NCBI GenBank assembly: GCA_002297965.1 | Contig: DBLF01000123.1 | Span: forward strand, 27,710 to 91,709 | DNA from: Candidatus Segatella papionis | Lineage (GTDB): Bacteria > Bacteroidota > Bacteroidia > Bacteroidales > Bacteroidaceae | Length of the DNA stretch: 64,000 nucleotides | Direction: 5' to 3' | In this document: in pieces, positions 7,836-16,411 of the stretch | Layout: every line of letters begins with the position of its first letter | How positions within the stretch are numbered: the stretch's first letter is position 1 | Made by a program: the position numbers and the translations under genes | Notes under the pieces: model-generated | The model's input: the letters and a program-made list of their open reading frames with translations, nothing else | Told to the model about the DNA's origin: nothing | Databases searched by the model: none

Positions 7836-7991
7836 ATGGAGAAAATGAATTTGTTTGAGATGCAGGCTATTGCTGGTGGCATCTCACGTGCAGAGTATTG
7901 CGCTCAGCTCAAGAAGATGATGCGCGAGTGTGAAATGGATGATAAGAACTTTGATAATGCCGTTGAGGCTTATCATAGAAATTGCATGTAA
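7836..7991 (+). CDS. Double-glycine leader peptide precursor 3 (51 aa, three Cys)
   Basis: This is the third copy of the leader MEKMNLFEMQAIAGGIS, with its GG at 14-15. The core is 36 residues, starts ISRAEYC and ends HRNCM, with C22, C32 and C50 at exactly the same positions as in peptide 2. Between the cysteines the sequence is mostly different and rich in Lys, Met, Asp and Glu. An invariant leader with a variable core and fixed Cys is the pattern expected of an exported peptide family recognised by one peptidase. GLPGLI protein 3 begins 61 bases downstream. Confidence 0.85.
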   Translation: MEKMNLFEMQAIAGGISRAEYCAQLKKMMRECEMDDKNFDNAVEAYHRNCM

Positions 7992-8052
7992 TGTCAAATG
8001 TTGCAGCCTGTGCTTTATTGGAAGTGTAGGCTGCAACCTGTATTGAGAAATC

Positions 8053-8895
8053 ATGAAAAGAAAGTGTTTCGCATTTCTATTTTTGACTTTCGGGCTTGTT
8101 GGTTTTGCACAAAATAAGAAGATAGATGCTGCTAATTTGTTGTGTAGCTATGCATATGAATATCTCACGGATACGCTGCCTGGAGAACAACAGCGTAAGG
8201 AAGACTTGCTTTATCTGCAAATCGGAGCTGAATGCTCTAAATGTTATAGTTATTATACTTATCAGTGTGACTCTTTGATGGCTGCTCCTAATGGTGATAA
8301 ACAATGGGATAGCTTTTTGACAGAAGCTATTGGGAAAGGATTGAAAGGAAAGCAATTGCACAATGCCATACCACACCGCAGAATGACTGCAACCATCTAC
8401 AAGAATTATCCGCAGGGAAAGGTAACTGTTACCGATTTTTTGTTAGGGCAATATTATCTTTATGATGATTCTTTAAACTCACAGGAGTGGAATATAGAAA
8501 GTGATAGCATGAAGATTGTTCTTGGTTATGAATGTCAAAAGGCAGCTTGCTACTTCCGAGGAAGGCAATGGACTGCTTGGTTTGCCTTGGATATTCCTAC
8601 AAGTGATGGCCCATGGAAATTTTGTGGTCTCCCTGGGTTAATCATGGAAGTATATGATTTGGGAAAGCAATACTATTTTTGTATCAATGGAATGCAACAA
8701 GTTAGGGCGACACCAATTACTTTTGGCGTACTTGACAAGAAATTTAAACATTTCCAGCATACAAGTAGGAAAGTTTTCTTATTGTCTAAAAACAAGTATT
8801 TGAAAAATCAAAATAGTATAGATGAGGCTTCTACAGGAATATCTTTGGGTATCGCAGATGAAGCCTTGAAGTATGACTTAATAGAAAGAGAATAA
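8053..8895 (+). CDS. GLPGLI family protein 3
   Basis: This protein of 280 residues has a clear signal peptide (MKRKCFAFLFLTFGLVGFAQ). The family block GYECQKAACYFRGRQWTAWFALD leads to GLPGLI at 192-197. It resembles GLPGLI protein 1 over the whole length, including the C-terminal TGISLG...YDLIERE, so the peptide-GLPGLI pairs probably arose by duplication. It carries an AECSKCYSYYTY segment near residue 60, also present in its paralogues. It ends 10 bases before the VKOR fusion gene, so it belongs to the same transcript. The function is unknown. Confidence 0.9.
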   Translation: MKRKCFAFLFLTFGLVGFAQNKKIDAANLLCSYAYEYLTDTLPGEQQRKEDLLYLQIGAECSKCYSYYTYQCDSLMAAPNGDKQWDSFLTEAIGKGLKGKQLHNAIPHRRMTATIYKNYPQGKVTVTDFLLGQYYLYDDSLNSQEWNIESDSMKIVLGYECQKAACYFRGRQWTAWFALDIPTSDGPWKFCGLPGLIMEVYDLGKQYYFCINGMQQVRATPITFGVLDKKFKHFQHTSRKVFLLSKNKYLKNQNSIDEASTGISLGIADEALKYDLIERE

Positions 8896-8905
8896 GTATA
8901 GTATA

Positions 8906-10495
8906 ATGAGAAAAACGGATTTAACCTATTTGGTGGAAATACTTTCTAAACATCTGAATGCAGCTTCTGTACATTTTAGTGTGGAGGAGTTGCAATTATG
9001 TTTGTTGTCTTGTCCAACGAATATTTCAGCACTGTCGATAGTTCAGGCTTATACTTGTTTGGGGGCTAAGGCTACTGTGTTTAGAGCTGATAATGATTCT
9101 ACTTTAAAATGGGGTAAGCCATTCTTGGGACAATTGAACCGAGATGGTAAAGAATCGTTTGTCTTTGTGAAAGAAATAACAGAGACTTATGCCGTTTATT
9201 ATGAGGGAAGGCTTAAAAGAGTAGTTTCTGCAAGTGATTTTAAGCAAGAATGGACCGGGATTGTTATCGCTTTAGAGAGTATCAAAGGAAAAAAGCAAGA
9301 GACAAAGTGTTTCAAGGCTTTTCTATATTTTTCTCTATTACTTAGTATAGTAGTTTTGGTTTTAATCAATCTGCATTTGCCAGCGTTGGCAAGTGTCAAT
9401 TGTGTATTAGATTTGATGGGAGGCATTCTTTGTTTAGGGGTAATGCTACAATCCTCTTCGCCTTATTATAATATTTTTGAACATTTTTGTATAGCCAATT
9501 CAAGGTTTGACTGTCAGAAGTTGGACTTAGAACGCTGGGGTGTGCTATTTCGTAAGGTTAATTTGGGACGAATGGGGTTTGTTTATTTCATTTCTTGTAC
9601 TTTGGCTACAGTGCTGGCTGTTAGTAGTCCTAATCCTTCAGTAATCTATGATTGGTTGTCTATGACCTCGATAGTACTGTTGCTGTTAGCTATCGTGTCT
9701 ATATTTTATCAACTGTTTGCTAGACGGTTTTGTCTCTTATGCTTGGCGATAATGGGTGTTATTGTTGTAAATGGAGCATTGGCATTTCCTGTTAGTGGTA
9801 TTCCTTCATATGTCCCGTTAGATGAAGGATTGTTTTTTCTGATGGTTGTCTTGGTTAGTAGTGGTCTCCTTTATATGTGCGAATATTATGCTAATATTAA
9901 GCAACAAACTTTCTCTACAAGAATAAACGAATTGCGAATAAAACGAATGCAGAGTGTTTTAGGACATTTTTTTATGACAAAATCGATGCTTCCGTCAAAT
10001 GAATACTCAATAACGCTTGGCAACTCCAAAGCACCGTTGACTATTACAACTTATTTGAGTCCATGGTGTAAGACCTGTATGAAGGTAGCCTTTGAAATGA
10101 TAGAGTTGCTTTATAAATATCCTGATTATATTAATTGGCAAATCTACTTTGATGGGGTGAAAGCCACATCTGTTAATGAAGTAAATTTGCCTCAGCTCTA
10201 TCTGTATCGGTATTTGGCTAGTGGTGAAGATACGAATAGAAAACTTGCAGTTTTAAAATATTGGTATAAGAAGAAATCAATAAAAGGCTTACAGGCAAAG
10301 ATTGAAGTGTCGTCAACGGATATAGAGGCAATTTTGGAAATATTTAACAAGCAATTAGAAGCTATGGCAAATGAAAAGCAGGTACCTATGGTCTGGATAA
10401 ACAATAGAAGTTTTCCTTCTTGTTATTCTCTAACAGATTTGCCTTATGTGTTACTAGATTTATGTATGATTTATTCCCTAGAAGAAAAAGTATGA
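8906..10495 (+). CDS. C39-like / vitamin K epoxide reductase / thioredoxin fusion membrane protein
   Basis: This 529-residue protein has three parts. Residues 1-130 resemble a C39 peptidase fold, but the catalytic QCG...H set is not seen, so it may only bind leader or peptide. About 135-330 is a multi-pass membrane VKOR domain with C195 and C203 (the family's 8-residue loop spacing) and active-site C276-LL-C279. About 365-529 is a thioredoxin/DsbA-like domain with C388-KT-C391 in SPWCKTC. VKOR-Trx fusions make disulfides in exported proteins and pass electrons to quinone. Next to Cys-containing double-glycine peptides it most likely oxidises them during export. Its stop codon overlaps the next start as ATGA. 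Confidence 0.88.
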   Translation: MRKTDLTYLVEILSKHLNAASVHFSVEELQLCLLSCPTNISALSIVQAYTCLGAKATVFRADNDSTLKWGKPFLGQLNRDGKESFVFVKEITETYAVYYEGRLKRVVSASDFKQEWTGIVIALESIKGKKQETKCFKAFLYFSLLLSIVVLVLINLHLPALASVNCVLDLMGGILCLGVMLQSSSPYYNIFEHFCIANSRFDCQKLDLERWGVLFRKVNLGRMGFVYFISCTLATVLAVSSPNPSVIYDWLSMTSIVLLLLAIVSIFYQLFARRFCLLCLAIMGVIVVNGALAFPVSGIPSYVPLDEGLFFLMVVLVSSGLLYMCEYYANIKQQTFSTRINELRIKRMQSVLGHFFMTKSMLPSNEYSITLGNSKAPLTITTYLSPWCKTCMKVAFEMIELLYKYPDYINWQIYFDGVKATSVNEVNLPQLYLYRYLASGEDTNRKLAVLKYWYKKKSIKGLQAKIEVSSTDIEAILEIFNKQLEAMANEKQVPMVWINNRSFPSCYSLTDLPYVLLDLCMIYSLEEKV

Positions 10496-13221
10496 GACAG
10501 TTGATAGTATTAATATGTTTGATTTTTGCAAATACCTTAACTTATGCCCAGCAGGTTACCTTGTCGGGTAAGGTCGAGGATGCCTATACAGGAAAGGGAT
10601 TGCAGGGAGTGATGGTAACTATCCGACCAAAGGGGGGCAATAGAATTTTGAAATTTTCCAAGACGCAAGAAGATGGAAGTTATAAGATAAATCTTAACGC
10701 TATGCCTGAAGGGAACAACGTGCTGCATTTCTCCATGATGGGATATGCCACGAAAGTTATCCCTTTGTCAAAGGATACTGCCCAATATGATGTACTCTTG
10801 ACCGAGCAGGCTACAAAACTGAAAGATGTCGTGGTGAAAGCTCCAAGCATTCGACAAAGAGGTGATACCATCACTTATAACGTGGCTAGTTTTGCAGATG
10901 CCAACGACAAGAGCCTTGCCGATGTGCTAAAGAAAATGCCTGGTATGGAAGTATCAGACAATGGCGAAATTAAGTACAATGGTAAGGCTATCAATAAGTT
11001 TTATATCGAAGGCCATGATATGCTTGGTGGACGCTATTCTATTGCCACCAATAATATCCATCAGAATGATGTAGGCTCTGTGGAGGTGATGACCAACCAT
11101 CAGCCTATCAAGGCTTTGGAAGATATGTCGTTCTCGCAAGACCCTGCCATCAACATCAAGCTGAAGGAATCAGCGAAAAGTCGTTTGGTAGGAACACTAA
11201 AAGTTGGTGGTGGTTTTGAACAAAAGGATGGAGGTACAGGATTGAATGTTTGTGAGGGCGAAATGGCTTTGATGCGATTTACCAAGAAAACACAATCGCT
11301 CAATACCTTCAAAAGTAACAATGTAGGTACGGATGTGACACGTGAGGGCAACCTCTTGTTCTCTGATGATGGCAGTGGTGTCTTATCAAACAATTATCAG
11401 TTGAAGGATTACATAGATGTAACGCCCGATAGACTGACAGACATTTCTGATTCTCGTGTTCGCAAGAACCAAACACATGTGTTGACTACAAACAACCTCT
11501 GGGCACTCGGCAAGAACACGGATCTCTCTTCGCAAATCGTCTATACCCACGATCGTTTGTTCTCCTCCTCACGGAGCAATACACAATATTTTCTCAACGA
11601 CTCGACCATTGTGAACGAGGAAGATGAACAAGCCAAGCAGAAGCAAAACAAATTGGTGGCAGACATTACCTTGACATCGAACAGTGAGAAGTCGTATCTT
11701 ACCAACCGCCTCTCCACCGACTTGGCTTGGAATGACATTTCCCTCAATATGGCTGGCTCTTATCCAAATCTGCAAATGGCAAAACTGCCTAGCTATAAGG
11801 TATCGGATAAGTTTGAGTTGTTGCAGCGAAGTGGCAAGCGAGCCTATACTTTCAGTAGTTACAATGCCTATATGATAACCCCGCATTCCTTGGAGGTGGA
11901 GCGAAAGAACGAAGCCTTGGCAAGCGATGGCTTGTCGCAAAGAGATAACTCGCAATATCAGTCGGTTCGTTCTGCAGCTTTCTTCAGTCATACTAATACC
12001 TCGCTTGGCTTTTACCTCAAACCTTTTACTGTGAGTATGAAAATGGGGCTGATGGTATTGAGCCGTACTATGAAGAGTCATTTGGACGGTATGGAGAGTC
12101 TTTTAGGAATTGGGCAAAGTGAAGAGCAAGATAATCAACGAACAGAATATTCAAATACTCTGCGAAATGATGAGCGTATGACTTACGTGAGAGCCTATGC
12201 TTCGCCAGAGGCTGAGTATAACCAACATGGTTGGCATATCCGATTCCAAATGCCTGTGGCTTATACACCTTATTATTATAAGAGCTATTTGGAGGCAGAT
12301 TCTCACAACGCTTACAAGGCGCAGGTATCTCCTCGTTTGAGTATCAATTATTATCTCACTTCTCGCTTGCAGCTCACCTTGTCGGGAGGCATCTCACAGC
12401 GAGAGATAAACGAGCAGAATTTTTACCAAGGGCTGATACTCCACGATTATCGCAATCTTTATCGTGGCTTGGTGGATTATACCGCTGATAGAAACAAGAA
12501 TGTATCGTTGTCCTTGGACTACAAGCGTCCTCTAGCTACCTTCTTCGCCAATGCTTATCTAACTAAGAGTTGGATGAATAGCCATCTTACAACCGCCCGT
12601 GATTTTGTGGACGAATACATCATCAACTCTTATGTACTAGAAAAGAGCAAGACAAATAACTTGATGGCTGGTGGAAGAATGAGCAAGGGTTTGGGATTCA
12701 TGCATGGTATGGTGAGCGTAGCTTTCGACTATATGAAGTTTGAGGGAAATATGAAGCAGAGTTCCGTAGGGGAAAATTATTCCTCCGACCGATACATTTC
12801 CGACCACTATACTTTGACTGCGAAATGGAATGGGCGACCAGTGGATTGGTTGAACTTCACTTATGAGTTCAACTGGGGTAAGGACGGTATGACTTTGAAG
12901 ACTATCGACTTCAAGTCCTCCTCCACATCCCTAGCCCAGAATCTCACCTGCAACCTCCATCTTCTCAAACCATGGTTCATCAAATTGCAAGGCGAGCATT
13001 ATTGCAACCAAGTATCAGAGAATCAGCACAAGAACCTGTTCCTTGCCGATGCTTCAACAAGTTATAGTCTAAAGGGAGGAGTAGAGTTGAGTCTTACAGC
13101 TCTCAACCTCTTCAATCAGCATACCTATGGCTACACTGTTTATTCGGGTTTGACTCGCATGAGCAAACAATACCAGTTGCGAGGCAGAACGATATTAATG
13201 TCAATATTCTTTCATTTTTAG
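10492..13221 (+). CDS. Outer-membrane beta-barrel protein with carboxypeptidase-regulatory-like domain
   Basis: I chose the ATG at 10492, which overlaps the preceding TGA (ATGA) and begins a good signal peptide (MRQLIVLICLIFANTLTYAQ). The 909-residue product has a CarboxypepD_reg-like domain at about 20-105. A TonB-plug-like region follows (GDTITYNVASF, DVLKKMPGMEV, NKFYIEGHDMLGG), then a long barrel ending in Phe (SIFFHF), as expected of an outer-membrane protein. Such proteins are TonB-receptor relatives and usually import or bind ligands. Here it lies between the VKOR fusion and the exporter, with only 2 bases before the latter. It could move the peptides across the outer membrane or bind them (inference). 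Confidence 0.9.
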   Translation: MRQLIVLICLIFANTLTYAQQVTLSGKVEDAYTGKGLQGVMVTIRPKGGNRILKFSKTQEDGSYKINLNAMPEGNNVLHFSMMGYATKVIPLSKDTAQYDVLLTEQATKLKDVVVKAPSIRQRGDTITYNVASFADANDKSLADVLKKMPGMEVSDNGEIKYNGKAINKFYIEGHDMLGGRYSIATNNIHQNDVGSVEVMTNHQPIKALEDMSFSQDPAINIKLKESAKSRLVGTLKVGGGFEQKDGGTGLNVCEGEMALMRFTKKTQSLNTFKSNNVGTDVTREGNLLFSDDGSGVLSNNYQLKDYIDVTPDRLTDISDSRVRKNQTHVLTTNNLWALGKNTDLSSQIVYTHDRLFSSSRSNTQYFLNDSTIVNEEDEQAKQKQNKLVADITLTSNSEKSYLTNRLSTDLAWNDISLNMAGSYPNLQMAKLPSYKVSDKFELLQRSGKRAYTFSSYNAYMITPHSLEVERKNEALASDGLSQRDNSQYQSVRSAAFFSHTNTSLGFYLKPFTVSMKMGLMVLSRTMKSHLDGMESLLGIGQSEEQDNQRTEYSNTLRNDERMTYVRAYASPEAEYNQHGWHIRFQMPVAYTPYYYKSYLEADSHNAYKAQVSPRLSINYYLTSRLQLTLSGGISQREINEQNFYQGLILHDYRNLYRGLVDYTADRNKNVSLSLDYKRPLATFFANAYLTKSWMNSHLTTARDFVDEYIINSYVLEKSKTNNLMAGGRMSKGLGFMHGMVSVAFDYMKFEGNMKQSSVGENYSSDRYISDHYTLTAKWNGRPVDWLNFTYEFNWGKDGMTLKTIDFKSSSTSLAQNLTCNLHLLKPWFIKLQGEHYCNQVSENQHKNLFLADASTSYSLKGGVELSLTALNLFNQHTYGYTVYSGLTRMSKQYQLRGRTILMSIFFHF

Positions 13222-13223
13222 TA

Positions 13224-15425
13224 ATGGCACATATAAAGATTGAACATCAGCACGACAGCATGCAATGTGGCATCACATGCTTGCAAATGATATGTAGATA
13301 TTTCGGCAGGGAGTACTCATTGGACTCTCTGTCGAAGATTTGTTTTGCTACGACCGAGGGGGTCTCCATGTTGGGCATCAACGAGGCGGCAAAAATATTG
13401 GGATTCCAAACGGTTTCGGTGCGAGCTACGATAGAGGAACTAAGCGAGACTCCGCTTCCTTGCATCCTTCATTGGAACCAAAATCACTTCGTAGTATTAT
13501 ATAAGGTGAAGAAGGGTAAGAAGTTCTATATCGCTGACCCTGGTAAGGGAAAGACAACTTATAATTTGGAAGAGTTCAAGCAGCATTGGATAAGCACTCA
13601 CTCTAATGGTGAGGACAAGGGCATCGCCATGTTCTTCGAGACCACTCCAGCTTTCTTTACCTATCAGATGGAAGGGGAGGTTAGGCGGAAGGAACAACGG
13701 TCCTTCAAGTTTCTTTTCGGATATTTCAAGAAATATCGCAAATCTTTCTCTTGGATAGTTCTAGGATTGCTAGTGGGAAGTGCCTTGCAACTTGTGTTGC
13801 CTTTCCTAACCCAATCTATCGTGGATGTTGGTATCAAGAACCAAGACATCGGATTCATCTGGCTCGTTCTCTTGGGACAGTTGATGCTCACCATCAGTCG
13901 AACAGCGATAGACTTCGCCCGTCGATGGTGCTTGCTCCGTATTTCCATGCGCATCAACATCTCCTTGGTGAGCGATTTCTTCATCAAGCTCTTGAAACTC
14001 CCGATGTCGTTCTTCGACACAAAGTTGATGGGCGACTTGATGCAGCGTATGAATGACCATAGCCGTGTGAATAACTTCCTAACTCAGCAGACGCTCAACA
14101 TCACTTTCGCCATGCTCACCTTTGTGGTGTTCTCGGTGGTGCTTTTTATATATAATAAGGTGGTGTTTACCATCTTCTTGTTGGGTAGTGTTTTATATGG
14201 TGGCTGGATGGCACTCTTCCTGAGTCGAAGAAAGGTGCTCGACTATGAACTCTTCGAACAGCAAGCCATCAACAACAACAGAACATACGAGTTTATCACC
14301 TCCATGCAAGAAATCAAGTTGCAGGATTGCGAACAACGTAAGCGCAAGGAGTGGGAGGAGACTCAGGTCAACCTTTTCAAGGTGCAGCAGAAATCCCTCA
14401 AACTCCAGCAGACACAGGAGGCAGGAAGCATCTTTATCAACGAGGTGAAGAACATCGTGGTGACGGTGGTGGCAGCTACAGCTGTTATCCATGGTCAGAT
14501 GACCTTGGGTATGATGCTCGCCGTGCAATATATCATCGGACAGCTCAACTCGCCAGTGGAGCAACTCATGAACTTCTTCTATTCCGTGCAGGACGTGAAG
14601 ATTAGTTTGGAGCGAATCAATGAGATTCACCAGATGGATGATGAGAATGGCAAAGATGGATTGAAGACGAACATTGACCATCCCGAGGATGGCATCCATA
14701 TCGACCACATCATGTTCAAGTACGATCCTCATGCTCTCCGAAAAACGATAGACGGGGTGGATATTCATATCCCGCAAGGCAAGGTGACGGCAATAGTGGG
14801 AGCATCGGGTAGTGGGAAAACCACGCTCATCCGATTGATGCTCGGTTACTATTCGGTATTGGAAGGCAAAATCACGATTGGCGAAACCGACATCAACCAG
14901 CTCAACAAGAAATGGTGGCGCCGACAATGCGGCGTAGTGATGCAAGAGGGTGTCATCTTCTCTGAGAGCATCGAGCGCAACATTGCCGTGGATGATGCGG
15001 AAGTTAACCAAGAGCGATTGATGAAAGCAGCCGAGATTGCTTGCATCAAGGATTACGTGATGGCATTGCCGCTGAAGTTCAATACAAAGATTGGTCGTGA
15101 TGGAGTGGGATTGAGCCAAGGACAGAAACAACGCATCCTGATAGCGAGGGCGGTGTATAAGAATCCCGATTACATCTTCCTCGATGAGGCTACGAACTCG
15201 CTGGATGCCAATAATGAGCGAAATATAGTGGAGAATTTGGACAAATTCTACCAAGGCAAGACAGTGGTGATAGTGGCTCATCGCCTGAGTACGGTGAAGA
15301 ATGCCGACCAAATCATCGTGCTGGATCATGGCAAGGTGGTGGAAGTAGGCAACCACGAATCGCTCACGGCGAAACATGGTGCTTACTATGGTTTGGTGAA
15401 AAACCAGTTGGAACTGGGAAATTAA
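13224..15425 (+). CDS. Peptidase-containing ABC exporter (C39 family, double-glycine leader processing)
   Basis: This 733-residue protein has an N-terminal C39 cysteine peptidase with Q14-C15 in MQCGITC, H88 in NHFVVLY and D105 in IADPGKG, so the catalytic set is complete. A six-helix ABC membrane domain lies at about 165-460. The ATPase domain has Walker A from G526 (GASGSGKTT), signature LSQGQKQR, Walker B FLDEA and switch AHRL. This family cuts after the GG of leader peptides on the cytoplasmic side and exports the core. The four double-glycine precursors upstream are its obvious substrates. No HlyD-type adaptor or TolC-type channel gene is present beside it, which is unusual for this class. 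Confidence 0.95.
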   Translation: MAHIKIEHQHDSMQCGITCLQMICRYFGREYSLDSLSKICFATTEGVSMLGINEAAKILGFQTVSVRATIEELSETPLPCILHWNQNHFVVLYKVKKGKKFYIADPGKGKTTYNLEEFKQHWISTHSNGEDKGIAMFFETTPAFFTYQMEGEVRRKEQRSFKFLFGYFKKYRKSFSWIVLGLLVGSALQLVLPFLTQSIVDVGIKNQDIGFIWLVLLGQLMLTISRTAIDFARRWCLLRISMRINISLVSDFFIKLLKLPMSFFDTKLMGDLMQRMNDHSRVNNFLTQQTLNITFAMLTFVVFSVVLFIYNKVVFTIFLLGSVLYGGWMALFLSRRKVLDYELFEQQAINNNRTYEFITSMQEIKLQDCEQRKRKEWEETQVNLFKVQQKSLKLQQTQEAGSIFINEVKNIVVTVVAATAVIHGQMTLGMMLAVQYIIGQLNSPVEQLMNFFYSVQDVKISLERINEIHQMDDENGKDGLKTNIDHPEDGIHIDHIMFKYDPHALRKTIDGVDIHIPQGKVTAIVGASGSGKTTLIRLMLGYYSVLEGKITIGETDINQLNKKWWRRQCGVVMQEGVIFSESIERNIAVDDAEVNQERLMKAAEIACIKDYVMALPLKFNTKIGRDGVGLSQGQKQRILIARAVYKNPDYIFLDEATNSLDANNERNIVENLDKFYQGKTVVIVAHRLSTVKNADQIIVLDHGKVVEVGNHESLTAKHGAYYGLVKNQLELGN

Positions 15426-15538
15426 GACAGATGAAGAATATAAGAAAGGATATAAGGTGCGTATGGCTTGGCATTACCTTTTTGGTTAAATATCAAAAAT
15501 TATAAATGTATTTATAATAAGAGTATTTATAATTTTTG

Positions 15539-15546
15539 TACCTTTG
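15539..15546 (+). promoter_or_regulatory. -7 element for trmB
   Basis: TACCTTTG followed by TAGCC lies 27 bases before the trmB start codon, in an AT-rich stretch. It separates trmB from the peptide operon. Confidence 0.6.
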
Positions 15547-15573
15547 TAGCCAAAACGAAAATAAGAATAATCA

Positions 15574-16344
15574 ATGAGCAAAGGAAAATTAGCTAAGTTT
15601 GCGGATATGGAGCGTTTCGAGAACGTGTTCCAGTATCCTTATAGTGTGGTAGATGACGTGCCTTTCGACATGAAGGGCAAGTGGCGTGAGATGTATTTCC
15701 ACAACGACAATCCTATCGTCTTGGAGTTGGGTTGTGGCAAGGGTGAATATACCGTGGAACTTGCCAAACTTTATCCTGAGATGAACTTCATCGGCGTGGA
15801 TATCAAGGGTGCTCGTATGTGGACGGGTGCCAAGAAGGCGATAGAGGAAGGACAGAAAAATGTGGCTTTCCTCCGTACCAACATCGAGATTATCGACCGT
15901 TTCTTCGCCGAGGACGAGGTGCAGGAGATATGGCTCACTTTCTCCGACCCTCAGATGAAGAACCCTCGCAAGCGTCTTACCTCTACTTACTTTATGAATC
16001 GTTATCGCCACTTCCTCGTGGATGGCGGTATCATCCACTTGAAGACGGACTCTAATTTCCTCTTCACTTACACCACTTATATGGTGGATGGCAATCATCT
16101 ACCTGTGCTCTTCCGCACCGAAGACCTTTACCATCAGGAGGGTATCGATGAGGAAACCCGCAAGATTCTCTCTATCCAGACCTACTATGAGAGTATGTGG
16201 ATAGAGCGTGGCTTGAACATCAAGTACCAGAAGTTCGCCTTGCCTCGTGAGGGAGAGTTGGTGGAACCTGATGTGGAGATTCCTCTGGACGATTATCGCA
16301 GTTATCGAAGAGACAAGAGGAGCTCTAAAGAAACGGCGAAGTAA
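15574..16344 (+). CDS. trmB: tRNA (guanine-N7-)-methyltransferase
   Basis: This 256-residue SAM-dependent methyltransferase makes m7G46 in tRNA variable loops. It has the motif [12 protein letters not shown] at about 49-59, [12 protein letters not shown], and the TrmB hallmark [13 protein letters not shown] with the catalytic Asp. Length and start are normal for Bacteroidota TrmB. It has its own promoter element and a 14-bp hairpin behind it, so it is a housekeeping gene between the two GLPGLI loci and no part of either. Confidence 0.93.
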   Translation: MSKGKLAKFADMERFENVFQYPYSVVDDVPFDMKGKWREMYFHNDNPIVLELGCGKGEYTVELAKLYPEMNFIGVDIKGARMWTGAKKAIEEGQKNVAFLRTNIEIIDRFFAEDEVQEIWLTFSDPQMKNPRKRLTSTYFMNRYRHFLVDGGIIHLKTDSNFLFTYTTYMVDGNHLPVLFRTEDLYHQEGIDEETRKILSIQTYYESMWIERGLNIKYQKFALPREGELVEPDVEIPLDDYRSYRRDKRSSKETAK

Positions 16345-16346
16345 AT

Positions 16347-16385
16347 AAATAACGTCATTACCGCTTTTGGATAATGACGTTATTT
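16347..16385. terminator. Bidirectional terminator between trmB and the reverse barrel gene
   Basis: Perfect 14-base arms AAATAACGTCATTA (16347-16360) and TAATGACGTTATTT (16372-16385) lie between two convergent genes, with T/A tracts on both sides. Confidence 0.75.
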
Positions 16386-16411
16386 CCTTTAGTATGTTAT
16401 AGGATAGTATG

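Noticed and set aside
10420..10491. Upstream extension of the outer-membrane barrel gene
   Set aside because: It would overlap the VKOR fusion and hide the signal peptide; the ATGA start at 10492 gives a normal signal sequence.
14193..15377. 394-codon reverse frame opposite the C39 exporter
   Set aside because: The exporter motifs are intact on the forward strand; the reverse product is His/Leu-rich without a known fold.
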